A stretch of DNA of 64,000 bases from a bacterium 210917-DFI.7.65 (GCA_020555865.1 JAJCJJ010000001.1:372001-436000), one strand, 5' to 3'; numbered from the stretch's first letter, positions 8,290-18,188 are shown. A program made the numbers and translations. Notes: generated by a model not told the origin, from the letters alone.

Positions 8290-8318
8290 AATATAACAAA
8301 TTGGTAACAAAATAACAA
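8290..8318 (-). promoter_or_regulatory. Sigma-A promoter for choline kinase
   Basis: On the minus strand: -35 TTGTTA (8313-8318), 17-bp spacer, -10 TATATT (8290-8295). The predicted leader is about 100 nt to the ATG at 8182. Confidence 0.6.
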
Positions 8319-8430
8319 CTGTTTTCGAAAAATAAATGCAGAATATTCTGACTGTTTCTTGCAAAAAAACGCAGATAAGGCAATGCTCTTGTGGAAATGT
8401 GCTAAAACTGGTCAAAATTGCAGCTGAAAA

Positions 8431-8459
8431 TTGACAAAATACAATTAAGTCGCTATAAT
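8431..8459 (+). promoter_or_regulatory. Consensus sigma-A promoter of the cut operon
   Basis: TTGACA (8431-8436), 17-bp spacer, TATAAT (8454-8459): a full consensus. Transcription would start near 8466, leaving a leader of about 185 nt before the first shell gene. Such a strong promoter implies that regulation is by repression or by leader events. Confidence 0.85.
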
Positions 8460-8464
8460 ACAAT

Positions 8465-8484
8465 GTTGTCAAGAAAGTGACAAC
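8465..8484. promoter_or_regulatory. Inverted repeat over cut operon start site
   Basis: GTTGTCA, six bases, TGACAAC: a perfect 7-6-7 dyad located at the predicted +1. The position is that of a repressor operator, though it could also be a small RNA hairpin. Confidence 0.55.
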
Positions 8485-8501
8485 AAAAATCCTATGTTTG
8501 A

Positions 8502-8519
8502 ATATTGAATATTCAATAT
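8502..8519. promoter_or_regulatory. 18-bp perfect palindrome, TetR/BetI-like operator candidate
   Basis: ATATTGAATATTCAATAT, perfectly self-complementary, about 37-54 bases after the predicted start. The ATTGAA...TTCAAT half-sites resemble those of the choline-sensing repressor BetI as I recall them. No TetR-family gene was found in the window. Confidence 0.5.
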
Positions 8520-8650
8520 AGACGGAGCACGATATGCTATTCTTTTTATAGAATTTAGACAAAATAGCGCTCAGGCTATGCCCACTGCAGTGAGCGGCGC
8601 AGCGGGGGGTCTAAAAATAGTCGTCAAAGACGAAGAAGGAGGTACAAATA

Positions 8651-9271
8651 ATGAGATATCATGGAGAAGAAGCATTAGGTTTGGTAGAAACTTTGGCCAT
8701 CGTGCCCGTCATTGAAGCAACGGACAAGATGCTGAAGGCTGCCGACGTTGAGCTGGTGGCGCTTGAAGCCGGCGGCTCCACGTTGTGTACCGTTTTTGTC
8801 AAGGGAGATGTGGCTGCCTGCCGCAGTGCGGTGGAAGCAGGTGCAGCGGCCGCCGAAAAAATCGGCACCCTGACGGGCAAAAACGTTATGCCCCGCCCGA
8901 TCAAGGCGATCAGCGCGATCGTGAATACCCACGATATCGACCAGGGTGAAGAGCCCGATGAAGTGCCCCATGGTCCCACTCAGGCCCTGGGCATGGTCGA
9001 GACTTTCGGCGTGCTGTATCTGATGGAAGCGGCGGACGCTATGTGCAAAGCTGCCGACGTTGAACTGGTTGGTTATGAAAATATTTACGATGGTTACGTT
9101 TCCGCTCTGGTGCGCGGCGATGTCGGCGCCTGTAAGACTGCGGTTGCTGCCGGCGTCAAGGCGATTGAGGATATGGGCCACGAGGTGTATAGCCATGTCA
9201 CGATTGCCCGTCCTCATCCGGGCTTGGAGAAAATCATCAAGCGCTATTCCACGGAAGGCCTGATCGGCTGA
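8651..9271 (+). CDS. Tandem-domain shell protein (BMC-T)
   Basis: 206 residues with two BMC domains: ALGLVETLAIVPVIEATDKM (residues about 8-27, domain to 90) and ALGMVETFGVLYLMEAADAM (about 112-131, domain to 195). Each ends with the GDV-AAxAGxxA helix of the family. BMC-T proteins trimerise into pseudohexamers that tile the microcompartment facets, often with a gated central pore. It is the first gene of the operon, with AAGGAGG upstream, and so is close to the regulatory leader. Confidence 0.93.
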   Translation: MRYHGEEALGLVETLAIVPVIEATDKMLKAADVELVALEAGGSTLCTVFVKGDVAACRSAVEAGAAAAEKIGTLTGKNVMPRPIKAISAIVNTHDIDQGEEPDEVPHGPTQALGMVETFGVLYLMEAADAMCKAADVELVGYENIYDGYVSALVRGDVGACKTAVAAGVKAIEDMGHEVYSHVTIARPHPGLEKIIKRYSTEGLIG

Positions 9272-9312
9272 GTGTGACTTGCGCTGTATGAGAACGAAAC
9301 GGGGTGATGTCA

Positions 9313-10830
9313 GTGAACACTATTATTGATAACGATCTGCTTTCAATCCAGGAAGCACGTATCTTGGCGGAAAACGCACGGGAGGCGCAGAAGCTGCTCG
9401 CCGCGTTCCCGCAGGAAAAGCTGGACGAGATTGTGGACCATATGGCGGAGGAGATCGGAAAGTATGCCAGGGAGCTGGCGGTGATGTCCAGCGAAGAGAC
9501 CGACTATGGCGTCTGGCAGGATAAATACATTAAAAACCGTTTCGTGTGCGAGTATCTGCGCGAAAAGTTGCGGGGGCTGCGCTGCGTCGGCATCATTGCA
9601 AGAGATGAGGCCAAGAAAACGATTGATGTAGGCGTGCCGATTGGCGTAATCGCGTCCCTGTGCCCGGCAACGAGTCCGGTGTCAACGACCATATACAAGG
9701 TCTTGATTGCCATCAAGTCGGGTAATTCGATTATCGTATCTCCCCATCCGCGTGCCCAGAAAACCATCAGCCGTGTGCTGGACATCATGATTGATGTTGC
9801 GCTGCGGTACGGTTTGCCGGAAAACGCGATCTCTTACATGCATACTGTCGTCAAATCCGGCACTTTGGAGCTGATAAACCATCCGGCGGTTTCTTTGATC
9901 CTGATCGCGGGTGTGCCCACGATGCTGGAGGCTGCTTCGAAAGCCGGTAAGCCGGTGATCTACGGCGGAACGGGCAACGGTCCGGTGTTCATTGAGCGGA
10001 CGGCCGATATTCCGCAGGCGGTGCATGATATCGTAGTCAGCAAGACCTTTGACAACGGTGTTGTCACCGGCGGCGAACAGTCCATCGTGGTGGACGGCCC
10101 GATTGCCGAGCAGGTCAAGCAGGAACTGATGCGTGCAGGCGCTTACTTTATGACAGAAGAAGAAGCGGAGCGTTTGGGCAAAGTCCTGTTCCGCGAAGAC
10201 GGCAAAACCGATGCGGAAATGGCTGGCAAGACGGCGAAGTTCCTGGCGCGCCGTGCGCGCTTTGAAGTGCCGGACAACACGCTTTTGCTGATTTCTGAGC
10301 AGAAATATGTTTCGGAAAAGAATCCCTACTCCCGTGAGAAGCTTTGCCCGGTGCTGGCTTATTATGTGGAAGACGACTGGATGCATGCCTGCGAGAAGTG
10401 CATTGAACTTCTGGTGAGCGAGCGGCGTGGACACACGCTGACAATCCATTCCCGGGATGAAGCAGTGATCGAGCAGTTTGCGCTGAAAAAGCCTGTAGCT
10501 CGCGTCCTGGTCAATACGCCCGCCACATTCGGAGCGCTTGGGATTACGACGAATCTCTTCCCGGCGATGACGCTGGGCAGCGGCAGCGCCGGACGCGGTT
10601 CCACATCGGACAATGTTTCTCCGATGAATCTGGTGTACATCCGGAAAGTCGGTTATGGTGTGCGCAAGGCTGAAGATCTGTTCGGCGCCTGTGGTGCGTT
10701 GGCAGCAGCTCCTGCCGTATCGCCGCAACCGTCCGGAAACGAAGTAAATACAGAGACGGAACATGTGGAGTGCGCCAAGGAGCTGGAGCTTCTGAAGAAC
10801 CTGCTGGATCAGGTTTTGGAGACCCACTGA
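9313..10830 (+). CDS. CoA-acylating aldehyde dehydrogenase homologue lacking catalytic Cys
   Basis: About 505 residues, EutE/AdhE-type fold. It is clearly related to the enzyme at 22291, but the active-site loop reads FDNGVVTGGEQS where the other has FDNGTVCASEQS: the nucleophilic Cys is Thr (ACC at 10066-10068). Other motifs (GHTLTIHSRDEA, NTPATFGALG) remain. The C-terminus ends in an amphipathic helix (ELELLKNLLDQVLETH), which could target it to the shell lumen. Start chosen at GTG 9313 by spacing from GGGGTGA and alignment to the paralogue; ATG 9307 is possible. Probably structural, regulatory or a different chemistry. Confidence 0.85.
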   Translation: MNTIIDNDLLSIQEARILAENAREAQKLLAAFPQEKLDEIVDHMAEEIGKYARELAVMSSEETDYGVWQDKYIKNRFVCEYLREKLRGLRCVGIIARDEAKKTIDVGVPIGVIASLCPATSPVSTTIYKVLIAIKSGNSIIVSPHPRAQKTISRVLDIMIDVALRYGLPENAISYMHTVVKSGTLELINHPAVSLILIAGVPTMLEAASKAGKPVIYGGTGNGPVFIERTADIPQAVHDIVVSKTFDNGVVTGGEQSIVVDGPIAEQVKQELMRAGAYFMTEEEAERLGKVLFREDGKTDAEMAGKTAKFLARRARFEVPDNTLLLISEQKYVSEKNPYSREKLCPVLAYYVEDDWMHACEKCIELLVSERRGHTLTIHSRDEAVIEQFALKKPVARVLVNTPATFGALGITTNLFPAMTLGSGSAGRGSTSDNVSPMNLVYIRKVGYGVRKAEDLFGACGALAAAPAVSPQPSGNEVNTETEHVECAKELELLKNLLDQVLETH

Positions 10831-10854
10831 TATATTCCCTGGGAGAACGGTAAT

Positions 10855-12003
10855 ATGATACAGAACGATCATTTTATTATTAAGACGAAGGTCTATTTCA
10901 ACAAAGGTTCCATGCAGATGCTGCGCTGCATGAAGGGGCACTGTGCGCTGGTGGTATCGGACGGTATCATGCAGGAGCTGGGCTACCTGAAGATGGCGCA
11001 GGGATATCTGAAGGATGCGGGAATCAATTCGGCGGTCTTTACTGGCGTTAAGCCCGATCCGGATGTGAATGTTGTGGCGGCAGGCGTGGAAGCGTACGAG
11101 TCCTGCAACGCCGACCTGCTGGTCGCTTTGGGCGGCGGCAGCGTGATCGACACAGCAAAGGCGATCCTGTATTTTGTGTGGGAACGGCATAAGGCGAGAG
11201 GGGAGAAGTTTGAAAAGCCCTGCTTTGTGGCTATCCCATCCACCAGTGGAACGGGGTCGGAGGTCACCAACTTTTCGGTGATTTCTGCCAAAGGCGCTAA
11301 AAACGTCCTGATCGACGAATTCATTGCGCCGGATGTGGCGCTGCTGGATTCCACCTGTATCCGGAATGTGCCCAAGGCGGTGATTGCAGACACAGGTATG
11401 GATGTGCTGGTTCATGCGCTGGAAGCCTATGTCTCCAAAGATGCTACGGATTTCACCGATGCGCTGGCGGAGAAAACGGCGGAATTGATCTTTGCACATT
11501 TGAAAAAACTGTATGATGACCCGGCCAATGATAATGCCCGGGACCGCGTTCAGAATGCTTCCTGCATTGCAGGTGTCGCATTTACTAATGCCAACCTTGG
11601 TATTACGCACAGCATGGCCCATGCTTTGGGGGCGCAGTTCCATCTGCCCCATGGACGTGCCAATGCTCTGGTGATGGAATCGGTGATCCAGTATAATGCC
11701 GATCTCGCCGGTACGGCGAACAACTATGCCGCCTGGAAATACCGAATGATGGCGGAGCGGTTGAACCTGCCGGCACGGACACCGCGGGAAGGAACGGTCA
11801 GTCTGCTTTACGCCATTCGGAAGCTGAAGCGGGAAATCGGTATTCCCCAGGGAATTCAGGCTACTGGAAAAGTAGACCCGGAACTGTTTGAAAAGGCAGT
11901 GGAAGGAATGGCGGAAGAGGCGATACACGATCGTTGCACCCCCACCAATCCCACACCGCCGACTAAGGAAGATATTGTCCGTCTTTATCGCGAATCTTTC
12001 TGA
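10855..12003 (+). CDS. cutO: Iron-containing alcohol dehydrogenase (CutO-type)
   Basis: 382 residues of the group III Fe-dependent ADH family. NAD-binding GGGSVIDTAKAI is near residue 94, and the metal region DTGMDVLVHALEAYVS and HSMAHALGAQFHLPHGRA carries the conserved Asp and His ligands. In choline microcompartments this enzyme reduces acetaldehyde to ethanol and regenerates NAD+ for the aldehyde dehydrogenase. It sits 24 bp after the dehydrogenase homologue and just before cutC. No clear targeting helix is seen at either end. Confidence 0.9.
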   Translation: MIQNDHFIIKTKVYFNKGSMQMLRCMKGHCALVVSDGIMQELGYLKMAQGYLKDAGINSAVFTGVKPDPDVNVVAAGVEAYESCNADLLVALGGGSVIDTAKAILYFVWERHKARGEKFEKPCFVAIPSTSGTGSEVTNFSVISAKGAKNVLIDEFIAPDVALLDSTCIRNVPKAVIADTGMDVLVHALEAYVSKDATDFTDALAEKTAELIFAHLKKLYDDPANDNARDRVQNASCIAGVAFTNANLGITHSMAHALGAQFHLPHGRANALVMESVIQYNADLAGTANNYAAWKYRMMAERLNLPARTPREGTVSLLYAIRKLKREIGIPQGIQATGKVDPELFEKAVEGMAEEAIHDRCTPTNPTPPTKEDIVRLYRESF

Positions 12004-12086
12004 GATTTGCGTTGTCCCATCCATTGAATCGCTGAAGCGATCTCCGGCGGTTCCGAAAAATTTACAAAGAATGAGAGGTAAGAACT

Positions 12087-14633
12087 TTGGATATTCGTGA
12101 ATTTTCGAACAAGTTTGCTGAAGCAACGAAGAACATGTCTCCTGCAGAGCGTGCTGCCCTGCTGAAAATGTTTGAGGGTGTCTCAAGTGAGATCACCAAG
12201 TCCGATGCCCCCTCTACCTGCCGCGTGTGCCCGCCCACCAGTGACGGCAGCATCCCCAACGGTATGACAGAGCGTCTGCGCAAGCTGAAGGATAACTACA
12301 TGAAGCAGCGTCCTGCGATCTCCATTCAGGCGGCCCTGACCAAGACCAAGGTCATGAAGGAAAATCCCGGTCTGCCCAGAATTGAGCTGCGCGCCAAGGC
12401 GTTCCGTGAATGCTGCGAAACCGCGCCTCTGGTGATTCAGGACAACGAGCTGATCGTTGGTAACCCCACTGGCGGTCCCCGTGTCGGCTGCTTCTCTCCC
12501 GACATTGCATGGCGCTGGCTGCGTGAGGAGCTGGATACTGTGGCAACTCGCCCGCAGGATCCTTTCTATATCTCCGAGGAAGATAAAAAGACCTGCCGTG
12601 AAGTGCTGTTCCCCTTCTGGGAAGGCAAGTCTGTTGATGAATACTGCGAGACCCAGTATCGTGAGTGCGGCGGTTGGGAGCTGTCCGGCGAGTCTTTCGT
12701 TTCCGACTGCTCTTACCATGCCACCTCCGGCGGCGGCGACTCCAACCCCGGCTACGATGTGATCCTGATGAAGAAGGGCATGCTGGACATCCAGCAGGAA
12801 GCCAAGGATCATCTGGCACAGCTGGATTATTCTCATCCTGAAGATCTGGATAAGATCTACTACTACAAGTCCGTGATCGACACCACCGAGGGTATCATGA
12901 ACTATGCCAAGCGCCTGAGCAACTACGCTCTGGAACTGGCTGCCAAGTGCCCCGATCCTCAGCGTAAAGCCGAACTGGAAAAGATCGCTGAGGTCAACGC
13001 ATGGGTTCCGGCTCACAAGCCCCGTACTTTCTGGGAAGCGGTTCAGTCCGTGTGGACCATTGAGTCCCTCATCCCTGTGGAAGAGAACCAGACCGGTATG
13101 TCCATCGGCCGTGTGGACCAGTACATGTATCCTTTCTACAAGGCGGATATTGAGTCCGGCCGCATGACCGACTATGAGGCGTTCGAACTGGCCGGCTGCA
13201 TGCTGATCAAGATGTCCGAGATGATGTGGCTGACGTCTGAAGGCCAGTCCAAGTTCTTCGCCGGCTATCAGCCGTTCGTCAACATGTGCGTCGGCGGCGT
13301 AAACCGTCAGGGCCAGCCTGCAGAAAATGATCTGACCTATCTGCTGATGGATGCAGTCCGTCATGTGAAGATTTATCAGCCTTCTCTGGCTTGCCGTATC
13401 CACAAGAAGAGCCCCGACAAGTTCATGAAGAAGATCGTGCAGGTCATCCGTTCCGGCATGGGCTTCCCCGCCTGCCACTTCGATGATACGCACATCAAGA
13501 TGATGCTGGCCAAGGGCTGCTCCATCGAGGATTCCCGCGATTACTGCCTGATGGGCTGCGTGGAACCCCAGAAAGCTGGCCGCCTGTATCAGTGGACTTC
13601 CACTTCTTATACCCAGTGGCCTATCTGCATTGAACTGGTGCTGAACCACGGTGTACCGCTGTGGTATGGCAAGCAGGTCACGCCCGACGAAGGCCCCCTG
13701 GAGCAGTATAAGACGTTTGAAGAGTTTGATCGTGCGGTTAAGAACCAGATTGATTATGTCACGTACTGGACGGATGTCATGACCGTGATTTCTCAGCGCG
13801 TCCATCGCGATATCGTCCCCAAGCCCCTGATGTCCATCATGTTCGAAGGCACCATGGAGAATGGTAAGGATGTTACGGCCGGCGGTGCTATGTACAACTT
13901 CGGTCCTGGTGTTGTGTGGTCCGGTCTGGCTACTTATGCCGATGCCATGGCCGCGATCAGAAAGCTGGTCTTCGATGACAAGAAGTACACGCTGGAGCAG
14001 CTGAATGAGGCGCTGAAGGCGGACTTTGTGGGCTATGATCAGATTCACACCGACTGCCTGAATGCACCCAAGTACGGCAACGACGATGACTATGCCGACC
14101 TGATTGCTGCCGACCTGATTAACTACACCGAGATGGAGCACCGCAAGTACAAGACGCTGTACTCCGTGATGAGCCATGGTACGCTGTCCATCTCCAACAA
14201 TACGCCGTTTGGTCAGATGACCGGTGCTTCCGCCGGCGGCCGCAGAGCCTGGACGCCGCTGTCCGATGGTATCTCCCCCACGCAGGGCGCTGACTTCAAG
14301 GGCCCCACGGCCATCATCAAGTCGATCTCCAAGCTGAGCAACGACAACATGAACATCGGCATGGTGCACAACTTCAAGATCATGGCCGGCCTGTTGGATA
14401 CGCCGGAAGGCGAGATGGGCATCATCGCTCTGCTGCGTGCTGCTTGCGCGTTCGGCAACGGCGAAATGCAGTTTAACTACCTCGACAACCAGACCCTGGT
14501 CGAGGCTCAGAAGCATCCCGACCAGCACCGCGATCTGATCGTCCGCGTCGCCGGCTACAGTGCGTTCTTTACTGAGCTGTGCAAGGATGTTCAGGATGAG
14601 ATCATCAGCAGAACGATGCTGACCAAGTTCTGA
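12087..14633 (+). CDS. cutC: Choline trimethylamine-lyase, glycyl radical enzyme
   Basis: 848 residues from a TTG start with GAGAGG eight bases upstream. It cleaves choline to trimethylamine and acetaldehyde by radical chemistry. The active-site residues known for Desulfovibrio CutC are all present with a constant +2 offset: Tyr210, Asp218, Phe397, Cys491 and Glu493 ([15 protein letters not shown]), Thr504, Tyr508, and the glycyl-radical Gly823 in RVAGYSAFF. These separate it from glycerol, propanediol and isethionate lyases. The first 30 residues form an amphipathic helix fitting a shell-targeting signal. CutD follows after 119 bp. Confidence 0.97.
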   Translation: MDIREFSNKFAEATKNMSPAERAALLKMFEGVSSEITKSDAPSTCRVCPPTSDGSIPNGMTERLRKLKDNYMKQRPAISIQAALTKTKVMKENPGLPRIELRAKAFRECCETAPLVIQDNELIVGNPTGGPRVGCFSPDIAWRWLREELDTVATRPQDPFYISEEDKKTCREVLFPFWEGKSVDEYCETQYRECGGWELSGESFVSDCSYHATSGGGDSNPGYDVILMKKGMLDIQQEAKDHLAQLDYSHPEDLDKIYYYKSVIDTTEGIMNYAKRLSNYALELAAKCPDPQRKAELEKIAEVNAWVPAHKPRTFWEAVQSVWTIESLIPVEENQTGMSIGRVDQYMYPFYKADIESGRMTDYEAFELAGCMLIKMSEMMWLTSEGQSKFFAGYQPFVNMCVGGVNRQGQPAENDLTYLLMDAVRHVKIYQPSLACRIHKKSPDKFMKKIVQVIRSGMGFPACHFDDTHIKMMLAKGCSIEDSRDYCLMGCVEPQKAGRLYQWTSTSYTQWPICIELVLNHGVPLWYGKQVTPDEGPLEQYKTFEEFDRAVKNQIDYVTYWTDVMTVISQRVHRDIVPKPLMSIMFEGTMENGKDVTAGGAMYNFGPGVVWSGLATYADAMAAIRKLVFDDKKYTLEQLNEALKADFVGYDQIHTDCLNAPKYGNDDDYADLIAADLINYTEMEHRKYKTLYSVMSHGTLSISNNTPFGQMTGASAGGRRAWTPLSDGISPTQGADFKGPTAIIKSISKLSNDNMNIGMVHNFKIMAGLLDTPEGEMGIIALLRAACAFGNGEMQFNYLDNQTLVEAQKHPDQHRDLIVRVAGYSAFFTELCKDVQDEIISRTMLTKF

Positions 14634-14752
14634 TTGACGGATTCTCTTTCAAACGCGATTGAGTCCTCGTTCCGCGCCCCGCTTCCGGCGGGGTGCGGAA
14701 AAGGGGGCAAGCAGAGGGAAATACGCAAGAAGACAGATGGAGATTGGATCAT

Positions 14753-15703
14753 ATGAATGGTACGAGTGGCGTTATTGAAAGAAAGGCGTTGATCTTCAAT
14801 GTACAGAAGTACAACGTCTACGATGGTCCTGGCATCCGGACACTGATCTTTTTCAAGGGCTGTCCCCTGCGATGCAAGTGGTGCGCAAATCCTGAGGGAC
14901 TGGAACGGCGCGTGCAGGTCATGTTCAAGCAGGATGTCTGCGTGAACTGCGGTAAGTGTGTGTCGGTTTGTCCTGTGGGAATTCACCAGATTTCGAAGGA
15001 AGAACTCCGTCATGTTGTGGATCGCACGGTCCAGTGTATTGGCTGCCGGAAATGCACAGAGGTCTGCCCCACGCGGGCGCTGCAGATTATGGGCGAAGAA
15101 AAGACGATTTCCGAGTTGCTGGAAATTGTCAAGGAAGATCGGATGTTCTACGAGCAGTCGGGTGGCGGCGTCACCTTGGGCGGCGGCGAAGTCACCATGC
15201 AGCCCGAAGCGGCGCGAAGCCTGCTTCAGGCCTGTAAACTGGAAGGGATCAACACAGCGATTGAGACCTGCGGCTACACAAAGAAGGAAGATCTGCTCCG
15301 CATCGCCGAGTTTGTGGATCTGTTTTTGTTCGACCTGAAGCAGTTTAATCCAGAGGATCACAGCAAATGGACGGGCGTGCGCAATGAGCGTATCCTTGAC
15401 AACTTGCAGGAGCTGCTTCACCGGCGGTATAATGTGAAGATCAGAATGCCGCTGCTGAAGGGTGTCAACGATGGACAGGAGGAGATCGAAGGCGTGATCA
15501 ACTTCCTGATGCCATATAAGGACAATAAGAACTTCCATGGTATTGACCTGCTGCCCTATCATAAGATGGGCGTGGCAAAGTACAAACAACTTGGAGTCGA
15601 TTATCCGATCGAAGGGGATCCCAGTCTGAGCGGCGAGGATCTCGACCGTATCGAAGGATGGATTACCAAGTACGATTTCCCGGTAAAGGTTATCAAACAT
15701 TAA
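14753..15703 (+). CDS. cutD: Glycyl radical enzyme activase for CutC
   Basis: 316 residues from ATG 14753 (GGAG ten bases upstream); a GTG 60 bases earlier lacks an RBS. Radical-SAM motif CPLRCKWC (CxxxCxxC) near residue 37, then a two-[4Fe-4S] ferredoxin insert (CVNCGKCVSVCPVG and CIGCRKCTEVCP), the arrangement of GRE activases. GGGEVTMQ is the SAM-binding glycine motif. It installs the glycyl radical on Gly823 of CutC and acts under strict anaerobiosis. Confidence 0.96.
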   Translation: MNGTSGVIERKALIFNVQKYNVYDGPGIRTLIFFKGCPLRCKWCANPEGLERRVQVMFKQDVCVNCGKCVSVCPVGIHQISKEELRHVVDRTVQCIGCRKCTEVCPTRALQIMGEEKTISELLEIVKEDRMFYEQSGGGVTLGGGEVTMQPEAARSLLQACKLEGINTAIETCGYTKKEDLLRIAEFVDLFLFDLKQFNPEDHSKWTGVRNERILDNLQELLHRRYNVKIRMPLLKGVNDGQEEIEGVINFLMPYKDNKNFHGIDLLPYHKMGVAKYKQLGVDYPIEGDPSLSGEDLDRIEGWITKYDFPVKVIKH

Positions 15704-15742
15704 ACCGGCGGCGCTGAATCCGCTGACAGGAGGTGAAGAGTT

Positions 15743-16084
15743 ATGGGACAGGAGCTGGAAAGAATCATACAGGAGTCGGTTCCCGGCAAACAGGTCACCA
15801 TTGCTCATGTTATCGCCTCTCCCATGTCGGATATATACGACCGGTTGGGTATTGATGAAGCCGGAGCCATTGGAATTCTGACGATTTCGCCTTACGAGGC
15901 GTCGATCATCGCTGCGGATGTAGCGACCAAGGCCGCCGATGTGGAGATTGGTTTTCTGGACCGTTTTACTGGTTCGGTGGTGGTCAGCGGCGATGTGCAA
16001 AGCGTAGAAACCGCGCTGAAAGCTGTGTGCACGACACTGAAAAACACGTTGGGCTTTACGGTCGTGGATATTACGCGCTCATGA
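15743..16084 (+). CDS. Circularly permuted shell protein, EutS/PduU/CutR type
   Basis: 113 residues. The order of elements (N-terminal strand with [15 protein letters not shown], then [46 protein letters not shown]) matches the permuted BMC-H class, which forms hexamers with a beta-barrel cap. It is a minor shell component. The stop overlaps the next start by ATGA, so it is coupled to the EutP-like gene. Confidence 0.88.
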   Translation: MGQELERIIQESVPGKQVTIAHVIASPMSDIYDRLGIDEAGAIGILTISPYEASIIAADVATKAADVEIGFLDRFTGSVVVSGDVQSVETALKAVCTTLKNTLGFTVVDITRS

Positions 16085-16551
16085 GAAAAAAGCGCGTGAT
16101 GGTCGTGGGACCTTCCCGTTGCGGGAAGACGACCCTGGTCCGGGCGCTGGAGGACGACCCCCGTCCGCCCCGGCGCACCCCGGACATGATTTACGGCAAG
16201 CGGACTATGGATTGTCCCGGGTCCTATGTGGAAAATGCAGATATGTATAAGCACTTGATCGCGGCGTCACAGGACGCTTCCCATGTTCTGGTGCTGGTGG
16301 ATCAGTCCCGTCCCATCGATATCTATTCGCCTAAGTTTGCCCAGGCTTTTACCAAACCGGTGATCGGTGTGATCACCAAGGTGGACTTGGCACCGGAGAA
16401 CGAAGAATCCTGCTTGCGGCAGCTGCGCCTGATCGGTGTGGGTGAGCCGATTTTCAGGGTCAGCGTTCCCACAGGGGTCGGCATTGCAGAGTTAAAGGAA
16501 TATTTGTTTGGCCCAGCCAAAAATGACGATAGTAAGGGGGGAAATCAATGA
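16081..16551 (+). CDS. eutP: EutP/PduV-family small GTPase
   Basis: 156 residues. G1 P-loop [10 protein letters not shown]4 TKVD, and a switch region DCPGSYVEN. EutP/PduV proteins are Ras-like GTPases attached to microcompartments, implicated in their placement; acetate kinase activity has also been reported for EutP. It overlaps both neighbours by four bases (ATGA), which places translation under tight coupling. Start at 16081 chosen from that overlap. Confidence 0.9.
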   Translation: MRKKRVMVVGPSRCGKTTLVRALEDDPRPPRRTPDMIYGKRTMDCPGSYVENADMYKHLIAASQDASHVLVLVDQSRPIDIYSPKFAQAFTKPVIGVITKVDLAPENEESCLRQLRLIGVGEPIFRVSVPTGVGIAELKEYLFGPAKNDDSKGGNQ

Positions 16552-17342
16552 AATTCATCACGGAAGACGAACTGCGGTATCTCTATCGGAAGGAACCATT
16601 CACGACGTATGAGCCGGAACCGGGAACCCGGTTGACGCCCGGCGCCCGTCAGTTCCTGCTGGATCGGGGCATCGATTTGTACGATGAACCCAGGGCCAAC
16701 CCGATCATCCGAGAGTCTTTGACACAGGAAATCTGCTGTCCGTCTGCAAACCCGAACCATAACGGCGGTGGGAAAAAGGTGGAGCAGGCTGCTTCACCGC
16801 CCGAACCAGCGCAGCCGGTTCAACAGCCGGTGCAGCCGGTGCAGGAAGTCAAAACGCCGAAAAAGTGCAACTGGAGAACAAAGATGGTGCGGACCAAGCT
16901 TTGTTCTGTAGAAGCGGTTTTTCTCCGGTGTGAACAGACGCTCCTGGAAACCGATATTTTAATGGCGCAGAACCTGACGCGCCTGAGCAAGCAGTTCAGC
17001 GATATCCGCCATATGGTGGAGGGAAAGGGTATGGCGCAGAACCTGCCCTGCAGGGAATGCCATGGCGTTACCTGCGAGAATTTCTCAGATGACCTGGAAG
17101 ATTGCTTTGAAATCACTGATTTCCATGTTCAATTGGAGAAAGGCAGAGAGATCCTGGCGCTGCACGAATTGCGCTGCGCGCTGCGGGAGATTGAGCCGGT
17201 GATGCTGCAGGCTTTTGAAGGCAATGATGCGGCGATCGGACCCTGCATGGATGCGATCGGGAAGATCAATCAAATTATCAATACAGTCTCCCAGATGATT
17301 TGCGGAGCCGTTGGAGGAAAAGAATGTCAAAGAAAGATGTAA
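16548..17342 (+). CDS. EutT-like protein without intact metal motif
   Basis: 264 residues. The N-terminus ([33 protein letters not shown]) matches that of EutT, the ethanolamine-pathway cobalamin adenosyltransferase. The EutT metal motif CCxxC is not conserved (here only ICCPSAN), and a Pro/Gln-rich linker (residues about 80-105) and a helical C-terminal domain with CRECHGVTC follow. Since CutC needs no B12, ATP:cobalamin activity would have no purpose here. It overlaps eutP and eutJ. Function unknown; a repurposed shell or enzyme assembly factor is a possibility. Confidence 0.7.
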   Translation: MKFITEDELRYLYRKEPFTTYEPEPGTRLTPGARQFLLDRGIDLYDEPRANPIIRESLTQEICCPSANPNHNGGGKKVEQAASPPEPAQPVQQPVQPVQEVKTPKKCNWRTKMVRTKLCSVEAVFLRCEQTLLETDILMAQNLTRLSKQFSDIRHMVEGKGMAQNLPCRECHGVTCENFSDDLEDCFEITDFHVQLEKGREILALHELRCALREIEPVMLQAFEGNDAAIGPCMDAIGKINQIINTVSQMICGAVGGKECQRKM

Positions 17343-18172
17343 CGTTTCAGTATTGTGACGAGATTATTGATCAGTTTGAGAAGGTGTGTAAGCATCCGAT
17401 CGTTGAGAAATCGTCCGTCTACTACGCTGGCGTGGATCTTGGTACAGCTTGTATTGTTGTTGCAGTGCTTGATGAGAACCGCCGGCCGGTGGCCGGCCGC
17501 TATCAGTATGCGGATGTCGTCCGCGACGGTATGGTGGTCGACTACTTTGGCGCCGTTCAGATCATTCGTGAAATGAAGGCGCAGTTGGAAGAGGAACTGG
17601 GTGTGGAAGAGCTGCTCTATGCAGCGGCCGCGATCCCGCCCGGCACCGATACGCTGGACGGCGGAGCGGTTAAGAACGTGATACAGGGTGCCGGATTTGA
17701 GATAACGAATCTTTTAGATGAGTCTACGGCTGCGAATGCAGTTCTGCGTATCAAGAATGGCGCCATCGTGGATATCGGCGGCGGCACCACCGGTATTTCG
17801 ATCTTCAAGGATGGCGAGGTTGTGTATGTGGCCGACGAGCCCACCGGTGGTACGCACTTTTCTTTGGTGCTGGCTGGTGCATTGCACATCCCCTTCGAGG
17901 AAGCAGAGCTGAAAAAACGTGACCCCGCGCACCACAAGGAGATTCTTCCTGTGCTCAAACCCGTTGTCGAAAAAGTAGCGGCTATTGTCAAACAGCATAT
18001 TCAGGGGTATAATGTGGATGAGATCTACCTGGTCGGCGGTACCTGCTGTCTGACCGGGATTGAGGGTATCATCCAGAAGCAGACCGGGATCCCGACGTTT
18101 AAACCGAAGAACCCCATGTTTGCGACACCTCTGGGTATTGCCCTGAATTGCAAGCAGGAAGTAATGGATTGA
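17324..18172 (+). CDS. eutJ: EutJ-like actin/Hsp70-fold chaperone
   Basis: 282 residues from ATG 17324 with GGAGG nearby, overlapping the previous gene by 19 bases. ASKHA nucleotide-binding motifs are visible: phosphate 1 GVDLGTACIVVAVLDENRR, phosphate 2 VDIGGGTTGISIF and the adenosine motif YLVGGTCCLTGIEGII. There is no peptide-binding domain of DnaK. EutJ is presumed to help in protein folding or reactivation within microcompartment loci. Confidence 0.9.
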   Translation: MSKKDVTFQYCDEIIDQFEKVCKHPIVEKSSVYYAGVDLGTACIVVAVLDENRRPVAGRYQYADVVRDGMVVDYFGAVQIIREMKAQLEEELGVEELLYAAAAIPPGTDTLDGGAVKNVIQGAGFEITNLLDESTAANAVLRIKNGAIVDIGGGTTGISIFKDGEVVYVADEPTGGTHFSLVLAGALHIPFEEAELKKRDPAHHKEILPVLKPVVEKVAAIVKQHIQGYNVDEIYLVGGTCCLTGIEGIIQKQTGIPTFKPKNPMFATPLGIALNCKQEVMD

Positions 18173-18188
18173 GAAAGGAACCGCAACC

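Noticed and set aside
12183..14528. Very long antisense open frame opposite cutC
   Set aside because: It mirrors the codon structure of cutC, has no RBS and its product looks like no protein; cutC is certain from active-site residues.
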